From Arthrobacter sp. zg-Y769 (GTDB taxonomy: Bacteria > Actinomycetota > Actinomycetes > Actinomycetales > Micrococcaceae): a stretch of 64,000 bases of DNA. The stretch spans positions 248,001 through 312,000 of the forward strand of contig NZ_JAJJOE010000008.1 of the NCBI RefSeq assembly GCF_020907405.1, written 5' to 3'. The notes beneath the pieces were generated by a model. That model was given only the letters and a program-made list of their open reading frames with translations. It ran no database searches and was not told the origin of the DNA. The translations under genes were made by a program, and so were the position numbers. Positions 29,361-38,557 of this stretch are shown here, in pieces (position 1 is the stretch's first letter; the number at the start of each line of letters is the position of its first letter).

Positions 29361-29652
29361 GCATCCCCTCCAGCCACCCGGTATCGCTTCGCTGATTTGA
29401 TGTCGCTTGCCTAGGAGTATCTCTCCAAGTTGGTCCGGGTGTGCTCTGCGAAATAGACGTCACGGTACACCCATTCCTGCACCAGGTCCCGGACCTGACA
29501 GCCAATGGTGATGGCGAATTACCGCGGACAATCCGTCCCAAACTATGTAAAAACTCTTTGCTGCCGGGCAGCGATAAGGGCGCCCCACCAAAATGGTGGA
29601 GCGCCCTTATTTTGAAACGGTGGACTTAGATACCTGAGACTGGAGTCCGGGG
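29361..29652. other. Intergenic region without a credible gene
   Basis: About 290 bp between the Imm26-like gene and the DUF808 gene. Only the terminator-type hairpin at 29574-29610 stands out. Confidence 0.6.
29574..29610 (+). terminator. Intrinsic-type terminator hairpin
   Basis: A 17-bp stem (ATAAGGGCGCCCCACCA / TGGTGGAGCGCCCTTAT, one G-T pair) with an AAA loop. TTATTTTG on the + strand suggests rightward termination, though no intact rightward gene lies just upstream. Confidence 0.8.
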
Positions 29653-30678
29653 TTAGCCTGCGGGGTCGACGTCGGGTTTTCCCGAACTGTGCCCGGCTGC
29701 TGCCGCCCTGGCCTCACCGTCTTCATGTCCGTCTTTCTTGCCGAACGGCAGGACCTTCTTTAGCGGGTGCAGAACGGCCATAACAACCAGCCCCCACGCC
29801 AGTCCCACCACTGCCGAGCAGAGCGTGTTGACGAGCCAGGAGAGGAAACCGCCCACCACCGCAATTCCTGCGAAGGGATGCTCCAGGGTATGGACCAGGT
29901 CATACGGCGCATGCCAGCCGAGGTCGGAGACGCCTACCAGCATGATGTGCCCGCCCACCCAGAGCATGGCGATGGTTCCAACGAAGGTGATGGCTGCCAG
30001 CACGGCAGGCATTCCCTTCACCAGCAGTCCGCCGATGCGCTGGGAGCCTGCTGAGTCCTTCTTGGCCAGGTGCAGGCCGATGTCGTCCATTTTGACGATC
30101 AGCCCCACAGCCCCGTACACGAGGATGGTGATTGCAATGGCGACCACCACGAGGATGATTGCCCGGACCCAGATGGACGCATCGCCCACCTCGTTCATGG
30201 AGATGACCATGATCTCGCAGGACAGGATGAAGTCGGTGGTGATGGCTCCCTTGATCACCTTGGACTCGGCGTCGGGCCCCCGCTCAACTGCCGGCGCATC
30301 CGCGTCTTTGGCTTCGTGGTGGCCGAAGAACTTGTGCCAGACCTTCTCCGCACCCTCGTAGCAGAGGTACGTGCCGCCCAGCATCAGAATGAACGGGATC
30401 ACCCCCGGAATGAAGGCGCTGACCAGCAGCAGGGCCGGGAGGATAATCAGCAGCTTGTTCCGGAGCGAGCCCCAGAAGATCTTTTTGATCATCGGGAGTT
30501 CACGGGACGGGTCGGCACCGGACACGTACTGCGGCGTCACAGCGGCATCGTCAATGACGACGCCGGCGGCCTTGGCTCCCGCTTTTGCCGCCCCCGCCGC
30601 GATGTCGTCCACCGAGGCGGCCGCTATGCGCGCCAGTGCAGCGACGTCGTCCAGCAGGGCGACAAGCCCGCCGCTCAC
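29653..30678 (-). CDS. DUF808 family membrane protein
   Basis: A 341-residue protein beginning MSGGLVALLDDVAALARIAAASVDD, the unmistakable DUF808 (YedI) N-terminus, with about six to eight hydrophobic helices and a central EAKDADAPAVERGPDAESK loop. Function is unknown. Length is normal for the family; the C-terminal tail is charged (KKDGHEDGEAR). It is a single-gene unit. Confidence 0.9.
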   Translation of the reverse strand: MSGGLVALLDDVAALARIAAASVDDIAAGAAKAGAKAAGVVIDDAAVTPQYVSGADPSRELPMIKKIFWGSLRNKLLIILPALLLVSAFIPGVIPFILMLGGTYLCYEGAEKVWHKFFGHHEAKDADAPAVERGPDAESKVIKGAITTDFILSCEIMVISMNEVGDASIWVRAIILVVVAIAITILVYGAVGLIVKMDDIGLHLAKKDSAGSQRIGGLLVKGMPAVLAAITFVGTIAMLWVGGHIMLVGVSDLGWHAPYDLVHTLEHPFAGIAVVGGFLSWLVNTLCSAVVGLAWGLVVMAVLHPLKKVLPFGKKDGHEDGEARAAAAGHSSGKPDVDPAG

Positions 30679-30817
30679 AGTGCGGCTCCATGCTGGTACG
30701 GGACGGGCAGGTGCTCACGGAGGGCGCCCTCCAGGCGCAGAATTGGCATGTGCTCAATTATAGGCGGGCAGCGACTACGGCGGTTTACGCCGGCTTTACA
30801 CGGATGGTGTTTCCTCC

Positions 30818-30900
30818 GGTACCCGGCTCTGGAACGATCCGCGGGGCCTGGAGGCGGACGGCGAGGTCACCACGGAAACGGCACCGAGCGGGACTACAGG
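30818..30900 (+). pseudogene. Relic of a second RibD/DHFR-like gene (C-terminal end)
   Basis: Translation gives GTRLWNDPRGLEADGEVTTE followed by TAPSGTTG, a close match to the end of the protein at 28094-28750 (VRLWDDLRGLEADCQVTSES, APSGTTH). The rest of the gene is absent and no stop matches. A GCAGCGACTACGG box at 30769 resembles the 17-bp repeat upstream of the intact gene, so this may be an internally deleted duplicate. Confidence 0.7.
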
Positions 30901-30982
30901 GCACCCCACGCAGCATCCAGCTCCCTGCCCAGCGACATACTTGTCCCCCGTTGCTCGCACCAAACCTGGCTACACCTTAACG

Positions 30983-31016
30983 CAGAAACGCCCCGCCAAA
31001 AGGGGGGGCGTCTCTG
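30983..31016. terminator. Terminator-type hairpin after alcohol dehydrogenase
   Basis: Stem CAGAAACGCCCC / GGGGCGTCTCTG (one mismatch) 16 bp beyond the stop of the leftward dehydrogenase gene. The U-tract is weak. Confidence 0.6.
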
Positions 31017-31031
31017 CTGTCGGCTGACGGA

Positions 31032-32072
31032 CTAGATAGTCGCCGCGTCAATGACGAACCGGTAGCGGACGTCGGATTTCAGCACACGCTCGTAGGCGGT
31101 GTTGATGTCCTCGGCCTTGATCAGCTCGATCTCGGGGGCGATGTTGTGCTCGGCGCAGAAGTCCAGCATTTCCTGGGTTTCGCTGATGCCGCCGATGTTC
31201 GACGCGGCGTAGGAGCGCCGCTTGCTCATCAGGGTGAAGACCGAGATGGGCAGTGCCTCGGGCGGGGCACCCACGCTGACCATGGTGCCGTCCAGGCGCA
31301 GCAGGGAAAGGTACTGCTGCAGGTCGATCGGTGCACTGACCGTGTTGATGATCAGGTCGAACGTGTTTGCGAGCTTCTTGAACGTGCTCTCGTCGCTGGT
31401 GGCGTAGTAGTGCTCGGCGCCGAAACGCAGGCCGTCTTCCTGCTTGCTCAGCGTCTGGGACAGCACGGTGACCTCGGCGCCCATGGCGACGGCGATCTTC
31501 ACGGCCATGTGGCCGAGTCCGCCCATGCCGACGACGGCAACCCGCTTGCCCGGTCCCGCGTTCCAGTGGGCAAGCGGCGAGTAGGTGGTGATGCCGGCGC
31601 AGAGCAGCGGAGCGGCTGCTTCATACGGGATGCTTTCCGGAACGCGGAGCACGAAGCCGTCATTCACGACGACGGAGGTGGCGTAGCCGCCCTGGGTGAT
31701 GGTGCCGTCGCGGTCCTTGCTGGCGTAGGTGCCGACGTTGCCGTTGAGGCAGTAGTTCTCCATGCCGGCCTGGCAGTTTTCGCATTCGCCGCAGGAGTTA
31801 ACCATGCAGCCAACGCCCACCCGGTCGCCGACCTTGTGGGTGGTGACATCGGTGCCGACCTCGGCTACGGTGCCGACGATTTCGTGCCCGACGACCTGCG
31901 GGTACGCGATGGGTCCCCATTCGCCGCGAACGGTGTGGATGTCCGAGTGGCAGACACCGGCATAGGCGATGTCGATGAGGACGTCATGCGGGCCGACCTC
32001 ACGGCGTTCGATCGTGGTGGGAACCAGCGGATCGGTGGCGGAAGTGGCTGCGTAAGCGCGTGCGGTACTCAT
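31032..32072 (-). CDS. Zinc-dependent NAD(P) alcohol dehydrogenase, copy 1
   Basis: A 346-residue medium-chain dehydrogenase of the cinnamyl-alcohol/AdhC type. The catalytic zinc site is [15 protein letters not shown] and GHEIVG; the structural zinc cysteines are in [18 protein letters not shown]; the cofactor site is [13 protein letters not shown]. These enzymes interconvert aldehydes and alcohols; the substrate is unknown. A close paralogue is at 49666-50748, and the two share nearly all motifs and length. Confidence 0.92.
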   Translation of the reverse strand: MSTARAYAATSATDPLVPTTIERREVGPHDVLIDIAYAGVCHSDIHTVRGEWGPIAYPQVVGHEIVGTVAEVGTDVTTHKVGDRVGVGCMVNSCGECENCQAGMENYCLNGNVGTYASKDRDGTITQGGYATSVVVNDGFVLRVPESIPYEAAAPLLCAGITTYSPLAHWNAGPGKRVAVVGMGGLGHMAVKIAVAMGAEVTVLSQTLSKQEDGLRFGAEHYYATSDESTFKKLANTFDLIINTVSAPIDLQQYLSLLRLDGTMVSVGAPPEALPISVFTLMSKRRSYAASNIGGISETQEMLDFCAEHNIAPEIELIKAEDINTAYERVLKSDVRYRFVIDAATI

Positions 32073-32265
32073 AAATCTCCAAGCTGTGGGGTAACCGTGC
32101 CATAGGGCACTTAAGGCACAAGTCCGGTCCGGTGCTAATTATTTCCGCTGGGTACCGACGACGGCGGATCGAGTCCACTGATGCACCTTCCGGTACGGCT
32201 GAGTGCATCGGCCGAAAGTGGGCAGTCCAACAGGAGGACGGACGGCTGCAGATTCAAAATATCTA

Positions 32266-32294
32266 TTGACATTCGATAGGTCGGTATCGACAAT
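32266..32294 (+). promoter_or_regulatory. Promoter with overlapping TCGATA dyad
   Basis: TTGACA (32266-32271) and GACAAT (32289-32294) are spaced by 17 bp, which places the start of transcription at about the ATG of the next gene (32301), so the mRNA is probably leaderless. TCGATA (32273) and TATCGA (32285) form an inverted repeat between the boxes and could bind a repressor. Confidence 0.55.
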
Positions 32295-32300
32295 CGACAA

Positions 32301-32783
32301 ATGAACCCGTCGTGGCGGTACCCGAATCCCCTTGTAAGCCTCTTAGCTCGGCTCGTTCTGGGCATCCTCGCCGCGGCAGTAATCGCCGGGGAGGTCATCG
32401 TTGTCAGAGCGGCCCGGACGTTAGCGCAGCAGTACCCTGAGTTTGAGCCCCTCCAGACGCCCCTCGTCGGCGCGGCGATCGCATTCGGCATATCCGTGGA
32501 GATCGTTTTTCTGATCACCGGTGTCCTCGCCGGTTACATCAGCGATGGCCGGATTTTCGGAAAAGCCGCGCTCAAACTCGTCGATCTCCTCACCGCTGCG
32601 GCCGCTTTTGCGACCATCGTCGTCGCCTTTACTTTGTTCCTCATTCCGGGGCCTCCCGCCCTTGCCCTGGTGATCATCGGCGGAATGGCATTGGGATCAG
32701 CCTTCACACTTATTCTCGTGGTGCTTCGATCGCTTCTACACGGCGCCGTGTCGATGCGAGAGGAACTCGACGTGGTGGTGTGA
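32301..32783 (+). CDS. DUF2975-type membrane protein
   Basis: A 160-residue protein with four hydrophobic helices and a QYPEFEPLQTPLV loop after the first, as in DUF2975. The family normally precedes a short XRE-type HTH gene; here no such gene follows and the next gene is on the other strand, so it looks like an orphan. There is no ribosome site upstream of the ATG, and the promoter boxes fit a leaderless message. Confidence 0.65.
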   Translation: MNPSWRYPNPLVSLLARLVLGILAAAVIAGEVIVVRAARTLAQQYPEFEPLQTPLVGAAIAFGISVEIVFLITGVLAGYISDGRIFGKAALKLVDLLTAAAAFATIVVAFTLFLIPGPPALALVIIGGMALGSAFTLILVVLRSLLHGAVSMREELDVVV

Positions 32784-32820
32784 AGGCCATTCGCCTCGCC
32801 ACCTATCCCCTGCCATGGCT

Positions 32821-34029
32821 TTATGCTCGGGGGACGACGACGGCGGATCCGCCCCGCTTCGAGCCCAGCCGCCGGTATGCCAGGCCGATGCCGCCGCAGA
32901 TCAGGTAGACCGCAATAATGGACAGCCACCCGGCGAGGAAGCCGCCGGAGTATTGGAGCAGCAGGCCCATGGCCAGCGGCCCCAATGCGAAACCGGAGTA
33001 CATGCCCAGCGAGACGGCCCCGGACGCCGCACCCACCCGTTCCCGGGGAACTTCGCGCAGCACGCCGGCCATCACCACCACGTTCACGCCCAGGACGGAG
33101 GCGCCGTGGAAAGCGACGCCGCACCACAGCAGCACGGGCGCGCCGGTCTGTCCGGCGGCGAGCAGCAGGGCCGCGCCGCAGACCGCCCCGGCCGCGAGGA
33201 TCAGCAGCAGGGTGGAGGCACGGACGCCGTCGGCCATCCTTCGTCCCCAGAGCACCCGGGAGGTCACGCCGACGACGCCGGCCACCGCGGCGGTGACGCC
33301 GCCCATCAGCAGCGAGAAGCCGATCTCCCGCTGGGCGAACAGGGGCAGGTAGACGTTGGTGGCCTGCATGCCGGCGCCGGAAAACAGCGCAAACGCGGCC
33401 AGCAGCCAGACCGACGCGGGGAACTTCCGGTCTGCGGGCTGCCCAGGAGCGTGCGGTGCCGAAAGCCGTGGTTCGGACGGCAGCCGGAACCACGCGTAGG
33501 CCAGCAGCAGGGCCAGGACCGCGACGGCGCCGACGGCGGCTCCGCGCCACCCGGCGACCAGCGCGGCGGCAGGGAAGAAGAGACTGGAGAACAGCTGGCT
33601 GGCCTGCACGCCGGACTGCTTGATCCCCATCCAACCGGGCCGTTTGCCCGGTTCGACGGCGTGGATGATGATCCGGTTGGTGGTGGGGTTGGAGATCGCC
33701 TGGGCGGGGCCGGAGAGCAGGACGGCGGCCAGCAGCCAGAAATAGTTGCCGGACAACGCGGCGAAACCCAGGGCCAGGGCGGTGCCGCCGAAGATGATCA
33801 GCAGTTGGGAGCGGGCGCTGATCCGGTCGCTCAGCCGGCCCAGCCACATGGAGGACACCGCTGCCCCGGCGAAACAGGTCGCGGCCAGAAGTCCGAACTG
33901 TGCATCGCTGATCCCCAGGTCCGCCATGATCAGCGTGCTCGTGGCGGAGAGCCCGTAGTTCATCATCGGGCCGGCGCCCATGGCGCAGACCAGCACAAAC
34001 AGCAGGCCGGGCCCGGCGGAGGAGCGCAC
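32821..34029 (-). CDS. MFS transporter
   Basis: A 402-residue major-facilitator protein with about twelve hydrophobic helices and the loop 2-3 motif WLGRLSDRISARSQL (G-x-x-x-D-R). The start is the GTG at 34029, with GAAGGGAA 7 nt upstream; a longer frame to 34137 has no ribosome site. The substrate cannot be told from sequence. It is divergent from the GIY-YIG-like gene. Confidence 0.88.
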   Translation of the reverse strand: MRSSAGPGLLFVLVCAMGAGPMMNYGLSATSTLIMADLGISDAQFGLLAATCFAGAAVSSMWLGRLSDRISARSQLLIIFGGTALALGFAALSGNYFWLLAAVLLSGPAQAISNPTTNRIIIHAVEPGKRPGWMGIKQSGVQASQLFSSLFFPAAALVAGWRGAAVGAVAVLALLLAYAWFRLPSEPRLSAPHAPGQPADRKFPASVWLLAAFALFSGAGMQATNVYLPLFAQREIGFSLLMGGVTAAVAGVVGVTSRVLWGRRMADGVRASTLLLILAAGAVCGAALLLAAGQTGAPVLLWCGVAFHGASVLGVNVVVMAGVLREVPRERVGAASGAVSLGMYSGFALGPLAMGLLLQYSGGFLAGWLSIIAVYLICGGIGLAYRRLGSKRGGSAVVVPRA

Positions 34030-34155
34030 GCGTATTCCCTTCGTGGAGTAACAGGACCCATTGTGGCCTGTGAGCACGAAGGTTACCGAGTGCGACAGCC
34101 GGAGCGCCCGGATATTATTGATGGGCACCCGCCCCACTTCGATGCAAGGAACCCG

Positions 34156-34650
34156 TTGAACAAGAAATCACTCAAGGATGACGGATTCACCGGCTTCCGG
34201 CCCATCGACGGTCTGGACATCAACCGGATCCCGCAGCGTCAGGGCATTTTCGCCGTGCTGCGGCCCGAGGGGTTCGAACCGCGGTTCCTCAAGGAAAGCA
34301 CGGCCGGGGTGTTCAAAAAGAAGAAGCCAACCCTGTCCCGGGATGAGCTCGCCGCCGAGTGGGTGGCGGATGCCGACGTGCTGTTTCTCGGCAAGGCCAG
34401 CGGCGGCAGCCAGGGCAACCGCGGTCTGCGACGGCAGATCTCCGAATTCGTGGACTTCGGCAGGGGAAAGCCGCCGGGGCACTGGGACGGCCGGCTGATC
34501 TGGCAGCTGCTCGATGCAGAGGATCTTCTGGTGGCGTGGAAGGAACTGCCGCCCGACGCGCTCACCCCGGCCCTCGCAAAGTACCAGGCGGACTTTGTCC
34601 GTTTATACGGCCGGCTGCCCTTCGCCAATCTCGTCCAGACCCGCGCTTAG
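34156..34650 (+). CDS. GIY-YIG-like small protein
   Basis: A 164-residue protein starting at TTG 34156 with AAGGA 5 nt upstream. It has QGIFAVLRP (GIY-like), then ADVLFLGKASGGSQGNRGLRRQISEF (YIG-GK-like with the Arg helix) and GHWDGRLIWQL, which fits a GIY-YIG nuclease fold. The catalytic set is not fully conserved, so activity is doubtful. Its stop overlaps the stop of the convergent acetyltransferase gene by four bases. Confidence 0.6.
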   Translation: MNKKSLKDDGFTGFRPIDGLDINRIPQRQGIFAVLRPEGFEPRFLKESTAGVFKKKKPTLSRDELAAEWVADADVLFLGKASGGSQGNRGLRRQISEFVDFGRGKPPGHWDGRLIWQLLDAEDLLVAWKELPPDALTPALAKYQADFVRLYGRLPFANLVQTRA

Positions 34651-35117
34651 GACGCTTTGAGCGTCTTGCTGAACAACACATATTCACCGTCTTGCCCGGT
34701 GGTTTCATAGCCCGTGCCCCGGTAGAGCAGATCGGCCTGGTTGCTTCGGTGAACACCGAGTTCCACAACGCGGGCGCCGCTTGGACTGGCCTGCTGCTCG
34801 AACGCCTCCAGGAGGAGCCGCCCGAGTCCTTGGCGACGACGGCTGCCGAGGACACTGATCGAGACCAGGGTTGCGGTGTCACCATCGAGGCTCCACATCG
34901 CATACCCGACCGGGTGCCCATCTGCATCAAGGCAGAAGAGCGTGCGGGGAAGGCAATCGATCCAGAGTGCGAGGTTCTGGTCGAGAGCTGCCAGCCATCC
35001 CTGGAGCTCATCCGGCTCGATGGTCTCCATGTACTCGCGCTCCTGGCGGAGGATGAAAGGCAGATCGCTTACTTCGGCGGGTCGAAGGCTCGTTGGCAGA
35101 GGCATGGACGTGAGCAT
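34647..35117 (-). CDS. GNAT family N-acetyltransferase
   Basis: About 156 residues from the ATG at 35117 (35105 and 35138 are also possible). The acetyl-CoA loop is VSISVLGSRRRQGLGRLLLE, followed by ARVVELGVHRSNQADLLYRGTGYE, a normal GNAT end. The substrate is unknown. A strong hairpin separates it from hisF upstream. Confidence 0.85.
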   Translation of the reverse strand: MLTSMPLPTSLRPAEVSDLPFILRQEREYMETIEPDELQGWLAALDQNLALWIDCLPRTLFCLDADGHPVGYAMWSLDGDTATLVSISVLGSRRRQGLGRLLLEAFEQQASPSGARVVELGVHRSNQADLLYRGTGYETTGQDGEYVLFSKTLKAS

Positions 35118-35137
35118 GCCACATTCATCCACGCTCA

Positions 35138-35177
35138 CAGCGGAAGACGGGCGCGCTGACGCCCGCCTTCCGCTGTC
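35138..35177. terminator. Hairpin after hisF
   Basis: A 17-bp stem (ACAGCGGAAGACGGGCG / CGCCCGCCTTCCGCTGT, one mismatch) with a 6-nt loop lies between hisF and the acetyltransferase gene. It has no clear U-tract. Confidence 0.7.
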
Positions 35178-35213
35178 GTAAGGTTCGGAATCGCCCGGAG
35201 CGGTTTCCGACCG

Positions 35214-35984
35214 CTAGCGGACGTCGAACCCGGCGTCGCGGATGGCCTGCTTCACCTGGTGGATCGCATCGTCCGGGCCGAAGTGGAACACCGAGGCGGC
35301 CAGGACGGCGTCGGCCCCTGCGATCACCGCGGCCGGGAAGTGCTCCGGCTTGCCGGCCCCGCCGGAAGCGATCAGCGGCACGTCGACGGCGGCGCGGACG
35401 GCGCGGATCATCTCGATGTCGAAGCCCTCGCGGGTGCCGTCGGCGTCGATGGAGTTCAGCAGGATCTCCCCCACGCCGCGGTCGGCCGCCTCCTTGGCCC
35501 AGGCGACGGCGTCGATCCCGGTGCCGGTGCGCCCGCCGTGGGTGGTGACCTCGAAGCCCGACGGCGTGGCGCCGTCGTGCGTGCGCCGCGCGTCCACGGA
35601 GAGTGTCAGCACCTGCGAGCCGAAGTGCCGGGTGATTTCGTCGATCACGTCCGGCCGGGCGACGGCGGCGGTGTTGATGGAGGCCTTGTCCGCGCCGTAG
35701 CGCAGCAGCCGGTCCACGTCGGCGATGGAGCGGACTCCCCCGCCGACGGTCAGCGGAATGAAGACCTCTTCGGCGGTGCGGGCGACGACGTCGAACGTGG
35801 TGTCGCGGTTGCCGGAGGAGGCGGTGACGTCGAGGAAGGTCAGTTCGTCGGCGCCGGCACGGTCATACCGGTGCGCGAGCTCCACCGGGTCGCCGGCGTC
35901 GCGCAGGCCTTCGAAGTTGATCCCCTTGACCACCCGGCCCGCGTCGACGTCCAGGCAGGGGATAACGCGGATGGCAACACTCAT
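35214..35984 (-). CDS. hisF: Imidazole glycerol phosphate synthase cyclase subunit
   Basis: A 256-residue TIM-barrel enzyme that closes the imidazole ring. It begins [19 protein letters not shown] with the catalytic Asp, has [18 protein letters not shown] and the second catalytic Asp in LSVDARRT, and ends with a phosphate site [13 protein letters not shown]. It lies 15 bp after hisG in the leftward hisEGF unit. Confidence 0.97.
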   Translation of the reverse strand: MSVAIRVIPCLDVDAGRVVKGINFEGLRDAGDPVELAHRYDRAGADELTFLDVTASSGNRDTTFDVVARTAEEVFIPLTVGGGVRSIADVDRLLRYGADKASINTAAVARPDVIDEITRHFGSQVLTLSVDARRTHDGATPSGFEVTTHGGRTGTGIDAVAWAKEAADRGVGEILLNSIDADGTREGFDIEMIRAVRAAVDVPLIASGGAGKPEHFPAAVIAGADAVLAASVFHFGPDDAIHQVKQAIRDAGFDVR

Positions 35985-35999
35985 GGCGTGTCCCCTTCC

Positions 36000-36842
36000 C
36001 TAGATCCGGCAGGCGTGGATGCTGCTGACCAGGATGGCGCGGGCGCCGATGTCGTAGAGCTCGTCCATGATCCGGTTGGTGTCCGACTTCTTGATCATGG
36101 AGCGCACGGCCACCCAGTCGCTGTTCTGCAGCGGGGAGACGGTGGGCGATTCCAGGCCCGGGGTCAGCGCTGCGGCCTCGTCCACGAGGTCCTTGCGGAC
36201 GTCGTAGTCCATCATCACGTACTGGCGTGCCACCAGGACGCCGCGCAGGCGGCGGATCAGCACGTCGACGCCGGCGGGGCTCGCACCCTTGCGGCCGATC
36301 AGCACGGCCTCGGACTTCAGGATCGGTTCGCCGAAGATTTCCATTCCGGCGGCGCGCAGGGTGGTGCCGGTTTCGACGACGTCGGCAATCGCGTCCGCGA
36401 CGCCGAGGCGCACGGAGGATTCCACGGCGCCGTCGAGCCGGACCACGGAGGCGTTGATGCCGCGTTCGGTCAGGTAGGAGCGGAGCAGGCCGTCGTAGCT
36501 GGTGGCTAGGCGCTTGCCTTCGAGCTGGTCGATGGAGGAGAAGTCCCCCACCGGGCCGGCGAAGCGGAAGGTGGAGGCGCCGAAGCCGAGGTTCATCAGT
36601 TCTTCGGCGTCCACCTGCGCGTCCAGGAACAGGTCGCGGCCGGTGATGCCGACGTCGAGCGTTCCGGCGCCGACGTAGACGGCGATGTCGCGGGGGCGGA
36701 GGAAGAAGAATTCGACGTCGTTATCGGGGTCTACCATGACCAGTTCGCGGGTGTCGCGGCGCTGGCGGTAGCCCGCCTCGTTGAGCATGGCGGAGGCGGA
36801 TTCGGACAGGGCACCCTTGTTGGGTACGGCTACACGGAGCAT
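36000..36842 (-). CDS. hisG: ATP phosphoribosyltransferase, long form
   Basis: A 280-residue first enzyme of histidine synthesis. It starts [16 protein letters not shown] at the ATG 36842; a longer frame to 36896 is not needed. It has the long-form layout, with the PRPP site [14 protein letters not shown]-like segment and a C-terminal regulatory domain ([18 protein letters not shown]) expected to bind histidine. The gene is 74 bp after hisE. Confidence 0.95.
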   Translation of the reverse strand: MLRVAVPNKGALSESASAMLNEAGYRQRRDTRELVMVDPDNDVEFFFLRPRDIAVYVGAGTLDVGITGRDLFLDAQVDAEELMNLGFGASTFRFAGPVGDFSSIDQLEGKRLATSYDGLLRSYLTERGINASVVRLDGAVESSVRLGVADAIADVVETGTTLRAAGMEIFGEPILKSEAVLIGRKGASPAGVDVLIRRLRGVLVARQYVMMDYDVRKDLVDEAAALTPGLESPTVSPLQNSDWVAVRSMIKKSDTNRIMDELYDIGARAILVSSIHACRI

Positions 36843-36916
36843 GGGAGCATCTTTCGCTGGAAGTTCGTCTGGGAAGGTTCGACCGGCGGGCCACACGCTG
36901 AAGGCTCAGCGCGCGG

Positions 36917-37180
36917 CTAGAGATGCTTGTAGACGTCCTGCAGGGTCAGACCCTTGGCCAGCATCAGGACCTGGAGGTGATAGAGCAGCTGGGAGATTTC
37001 TTCGGCGCATTCGGCATCGGATTCGTATTCGGCGGCCATCCAGACTTCGGCGGCCTCCTCAACAACCTTCTTACCGATGCCATGCACGCCCGACTCGAAT
37101 TCGGCCACGGTGCGTGACCCGGCGGGGCGGTCCTGAACTTTCTGGCTCAGCTCGGCAAAGAGGTCTTCGAAGGTTTTCAC
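36917..37180 (-). CDS. hisE: Phosphoribosyl-ATP diphosphatase
   Basis: An 87-residue protein starting at GTG 37180 ([15 protein letters not shown]). The metal-binding helices [15 protein letters not shown] and [16 protein letters not shown] are the MazG-fold HisE signature. It removes pyrophosphate from PR-ATP. A longer upstream frame has no support. It is the first gene of hisEGF and the last recognisable core gene before the accessory island. Confidence 0.95.
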   Translation of the reverse strand: MKTFEDLFAELSQKVQDRPAGSRTVAEFESGVHGIGKKVVEEAAEVWMAAEYESDAECAEEISQLLYHLQVLMLAKGLTLQDVYKHL

Positions 37181-37314
37181 AGTGCCAAGGGTACGCTGTG
37201 GCGCCGGGTGGGGCGGAATCGTGGGGCGGGGTGTGACGAAGCATGAGATAAAGGGGTCTTCGCGGAGAGCATGCTGCAACAACATACGTCCGGGCACCGT
37301 CGGCGGCACCCCAA

Positions 37315-37404
37315 GCCGATGTTTAAGTTAAGACGCTTTCATTCCATATGCAAGACTTTCCTCAAACGCATCCCTATCTGGCGCGCCGAACCCTAAACAT
37401 CGGC
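37315..37404. repeat. 11-bp inverted repeat at the left edge of the island
   Basis: GCCGATGTTTA (37315-37325) and TAAACATCGGC (37394-37404) are exact reverse complements 68 bp apart, just upstream of the first island gene. They could be a regulatory dyad or a junction mark. Confidence 0.6.
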
Positions 37405-37432
37405 GGACTGGAACGCTACTAGAGGAACTTTG

Positions 37433-38242
37433 ATGACCCCCTTAGCGGCCCCCGCTCTTGCTGCGCCAAACTACTCTGCTATTGCGATTTCAGCAGTAGT
37501 TTCGATTGCAGTTTTCTGGACCGGATATGCGCTGAATCGCGCAGCTTCAAGACGAGAGCGCCAACGTAAGGTCATCGAAGACTGGCTGCGTGAATTGGGG
37601 TCGTGGACAGACAAGTTCGCTGATCCCTCTTCGAAGCCTGATTACAACTACAACACCCTAACCAGTCGCCATGTGATAGAGCTGAGTTTACAGCGAAAGC
37701 ACAGATACCTTGCATGGTGGATGCACGAAATGGCTGTCGCAATCATTAATCGCCGCAAGGCCTCTTCAAAGAGCATCGAGCTGAGACAGACGTGCGCGGA
37801 CGATTTGAATGGGCTCTTGAACGAGACCGGTGAGTACTTGCTGAAGTGGCATCACAAAGAACTGAAGAGCTCTGATTTTCATTTCCCATACCAACTACGG
37901 GCAAAGGCTCGAAGTATGGGAATACAAGCAGACGAATATGCGCATTCGATAAATCTCGACCCCTACTTGGCGCCGGTCAGAATGGATGCGGCCAGAAAAT
38001 GGACGTTCCTCAAATTGCTTCTTGATCCCACTCAGGGCAAAAAGACGCTCGCGGCGCTGGAGGGATTTATAGGGAAGCACTACGTCGGTATCGCGCTTAT
38101 CGTGACGATTTTTCTTCGGCTTCTGTACGGCATACGCCTTCTTCGTGCCCAAATGAATCTACATCGCAGCAATAGGCGATTGAACCGACTAAAACGGAAG
38201 CTTGAAGATCTATGCGAGCTGGAAGAATCGAGCGTTCAGTGA
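37433..38242 (+). CDS. Unknown protein with N- and C-terminal membrane segments
   Basis: A 269-residue protein I do not recognise. It has a transmembrane helix at about residues 14-35 (AIAISAVVSIAVFWTGYAL), a long soluble charged middle with aromatic-rich helices (RHVIELSLQRKHRYLAWWMHEM) and a second hydrophobic helix near residues 222-243 (VGIALIVTIFLRLLYGI) followed by a basic coiled-coil-like tail (RLNRLKRKLEDL). The ATG at 37433 has AGAGGA upstream. Base composition is visibly poorer in G+C than the flanking his genes, with codons such as AGA and TTA, which suggests transfer. Confidence 0.7.
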   Translation: MTPLAAPALAAPNYSAIAISAVVSIAVFWTGYALNRAASRRERQRKVIEDWLRELGSWTDKFADPSSKPDYNYNTLTSRHVIELSLQRKHRYLAWWMHEMAVAIINRRKASSKSIELRQTCADDLNGLLNETGEYLLKWHHKELKSSDFHFPYQLRAKARSMGIQADEYAHSINLDPYLAPVRMDAARKWTFLKLLLDPTQGKKTLAALEGFIGKHYVGIALIVTIFLRLLYGIRLLRAQMNLHRSNRRLNRLKRKLEDLCELEESSVQ

Positions 38243-38557
38243 CACTACCAGTTTCTGGTAAGGCCCGTACACCGGAAGAAGCCATTAGACTCGATGGTCA
38301 TGGCGACAGCCAACCCCGCACGGTACTTGCTAGGTTTCTGGATACACCAGGAAGGTCCGGAGGAATAAATGCGCGCCGTGACCTTCCCCAGCGGCAGGGC
38401 AGTAGTCGTTAGAAGATAGTGGAGACAATAACTGTTGCTAACCTCAACGTTCGAACTGGCAAACCACAGACCTGCCGCATCACAGCGGGGCTTCGCAGAC
38501 CGTGCTAGACAAGATCCTTGTAAAGCCTGCCGTCAAAACTACAAGGTCACTTCTCTA
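38243..38557. other. Intergenic region inside the island
   Basis: No credible gene. A 16-codon frame (38369-38419, MRAVTFPSGRAVVVRR) has a strong GGAGGA 5 nt upstream but no known relatives that I can name; it may be a relic. Confidence 0.5.

Noticed and set aside
32815-34155. Upstream extension of the GIY-YIG-like frame
   Set aside because: It runs antisense through the MFS gene; the TTG at 34156 with AAGGA upstream is a better start.
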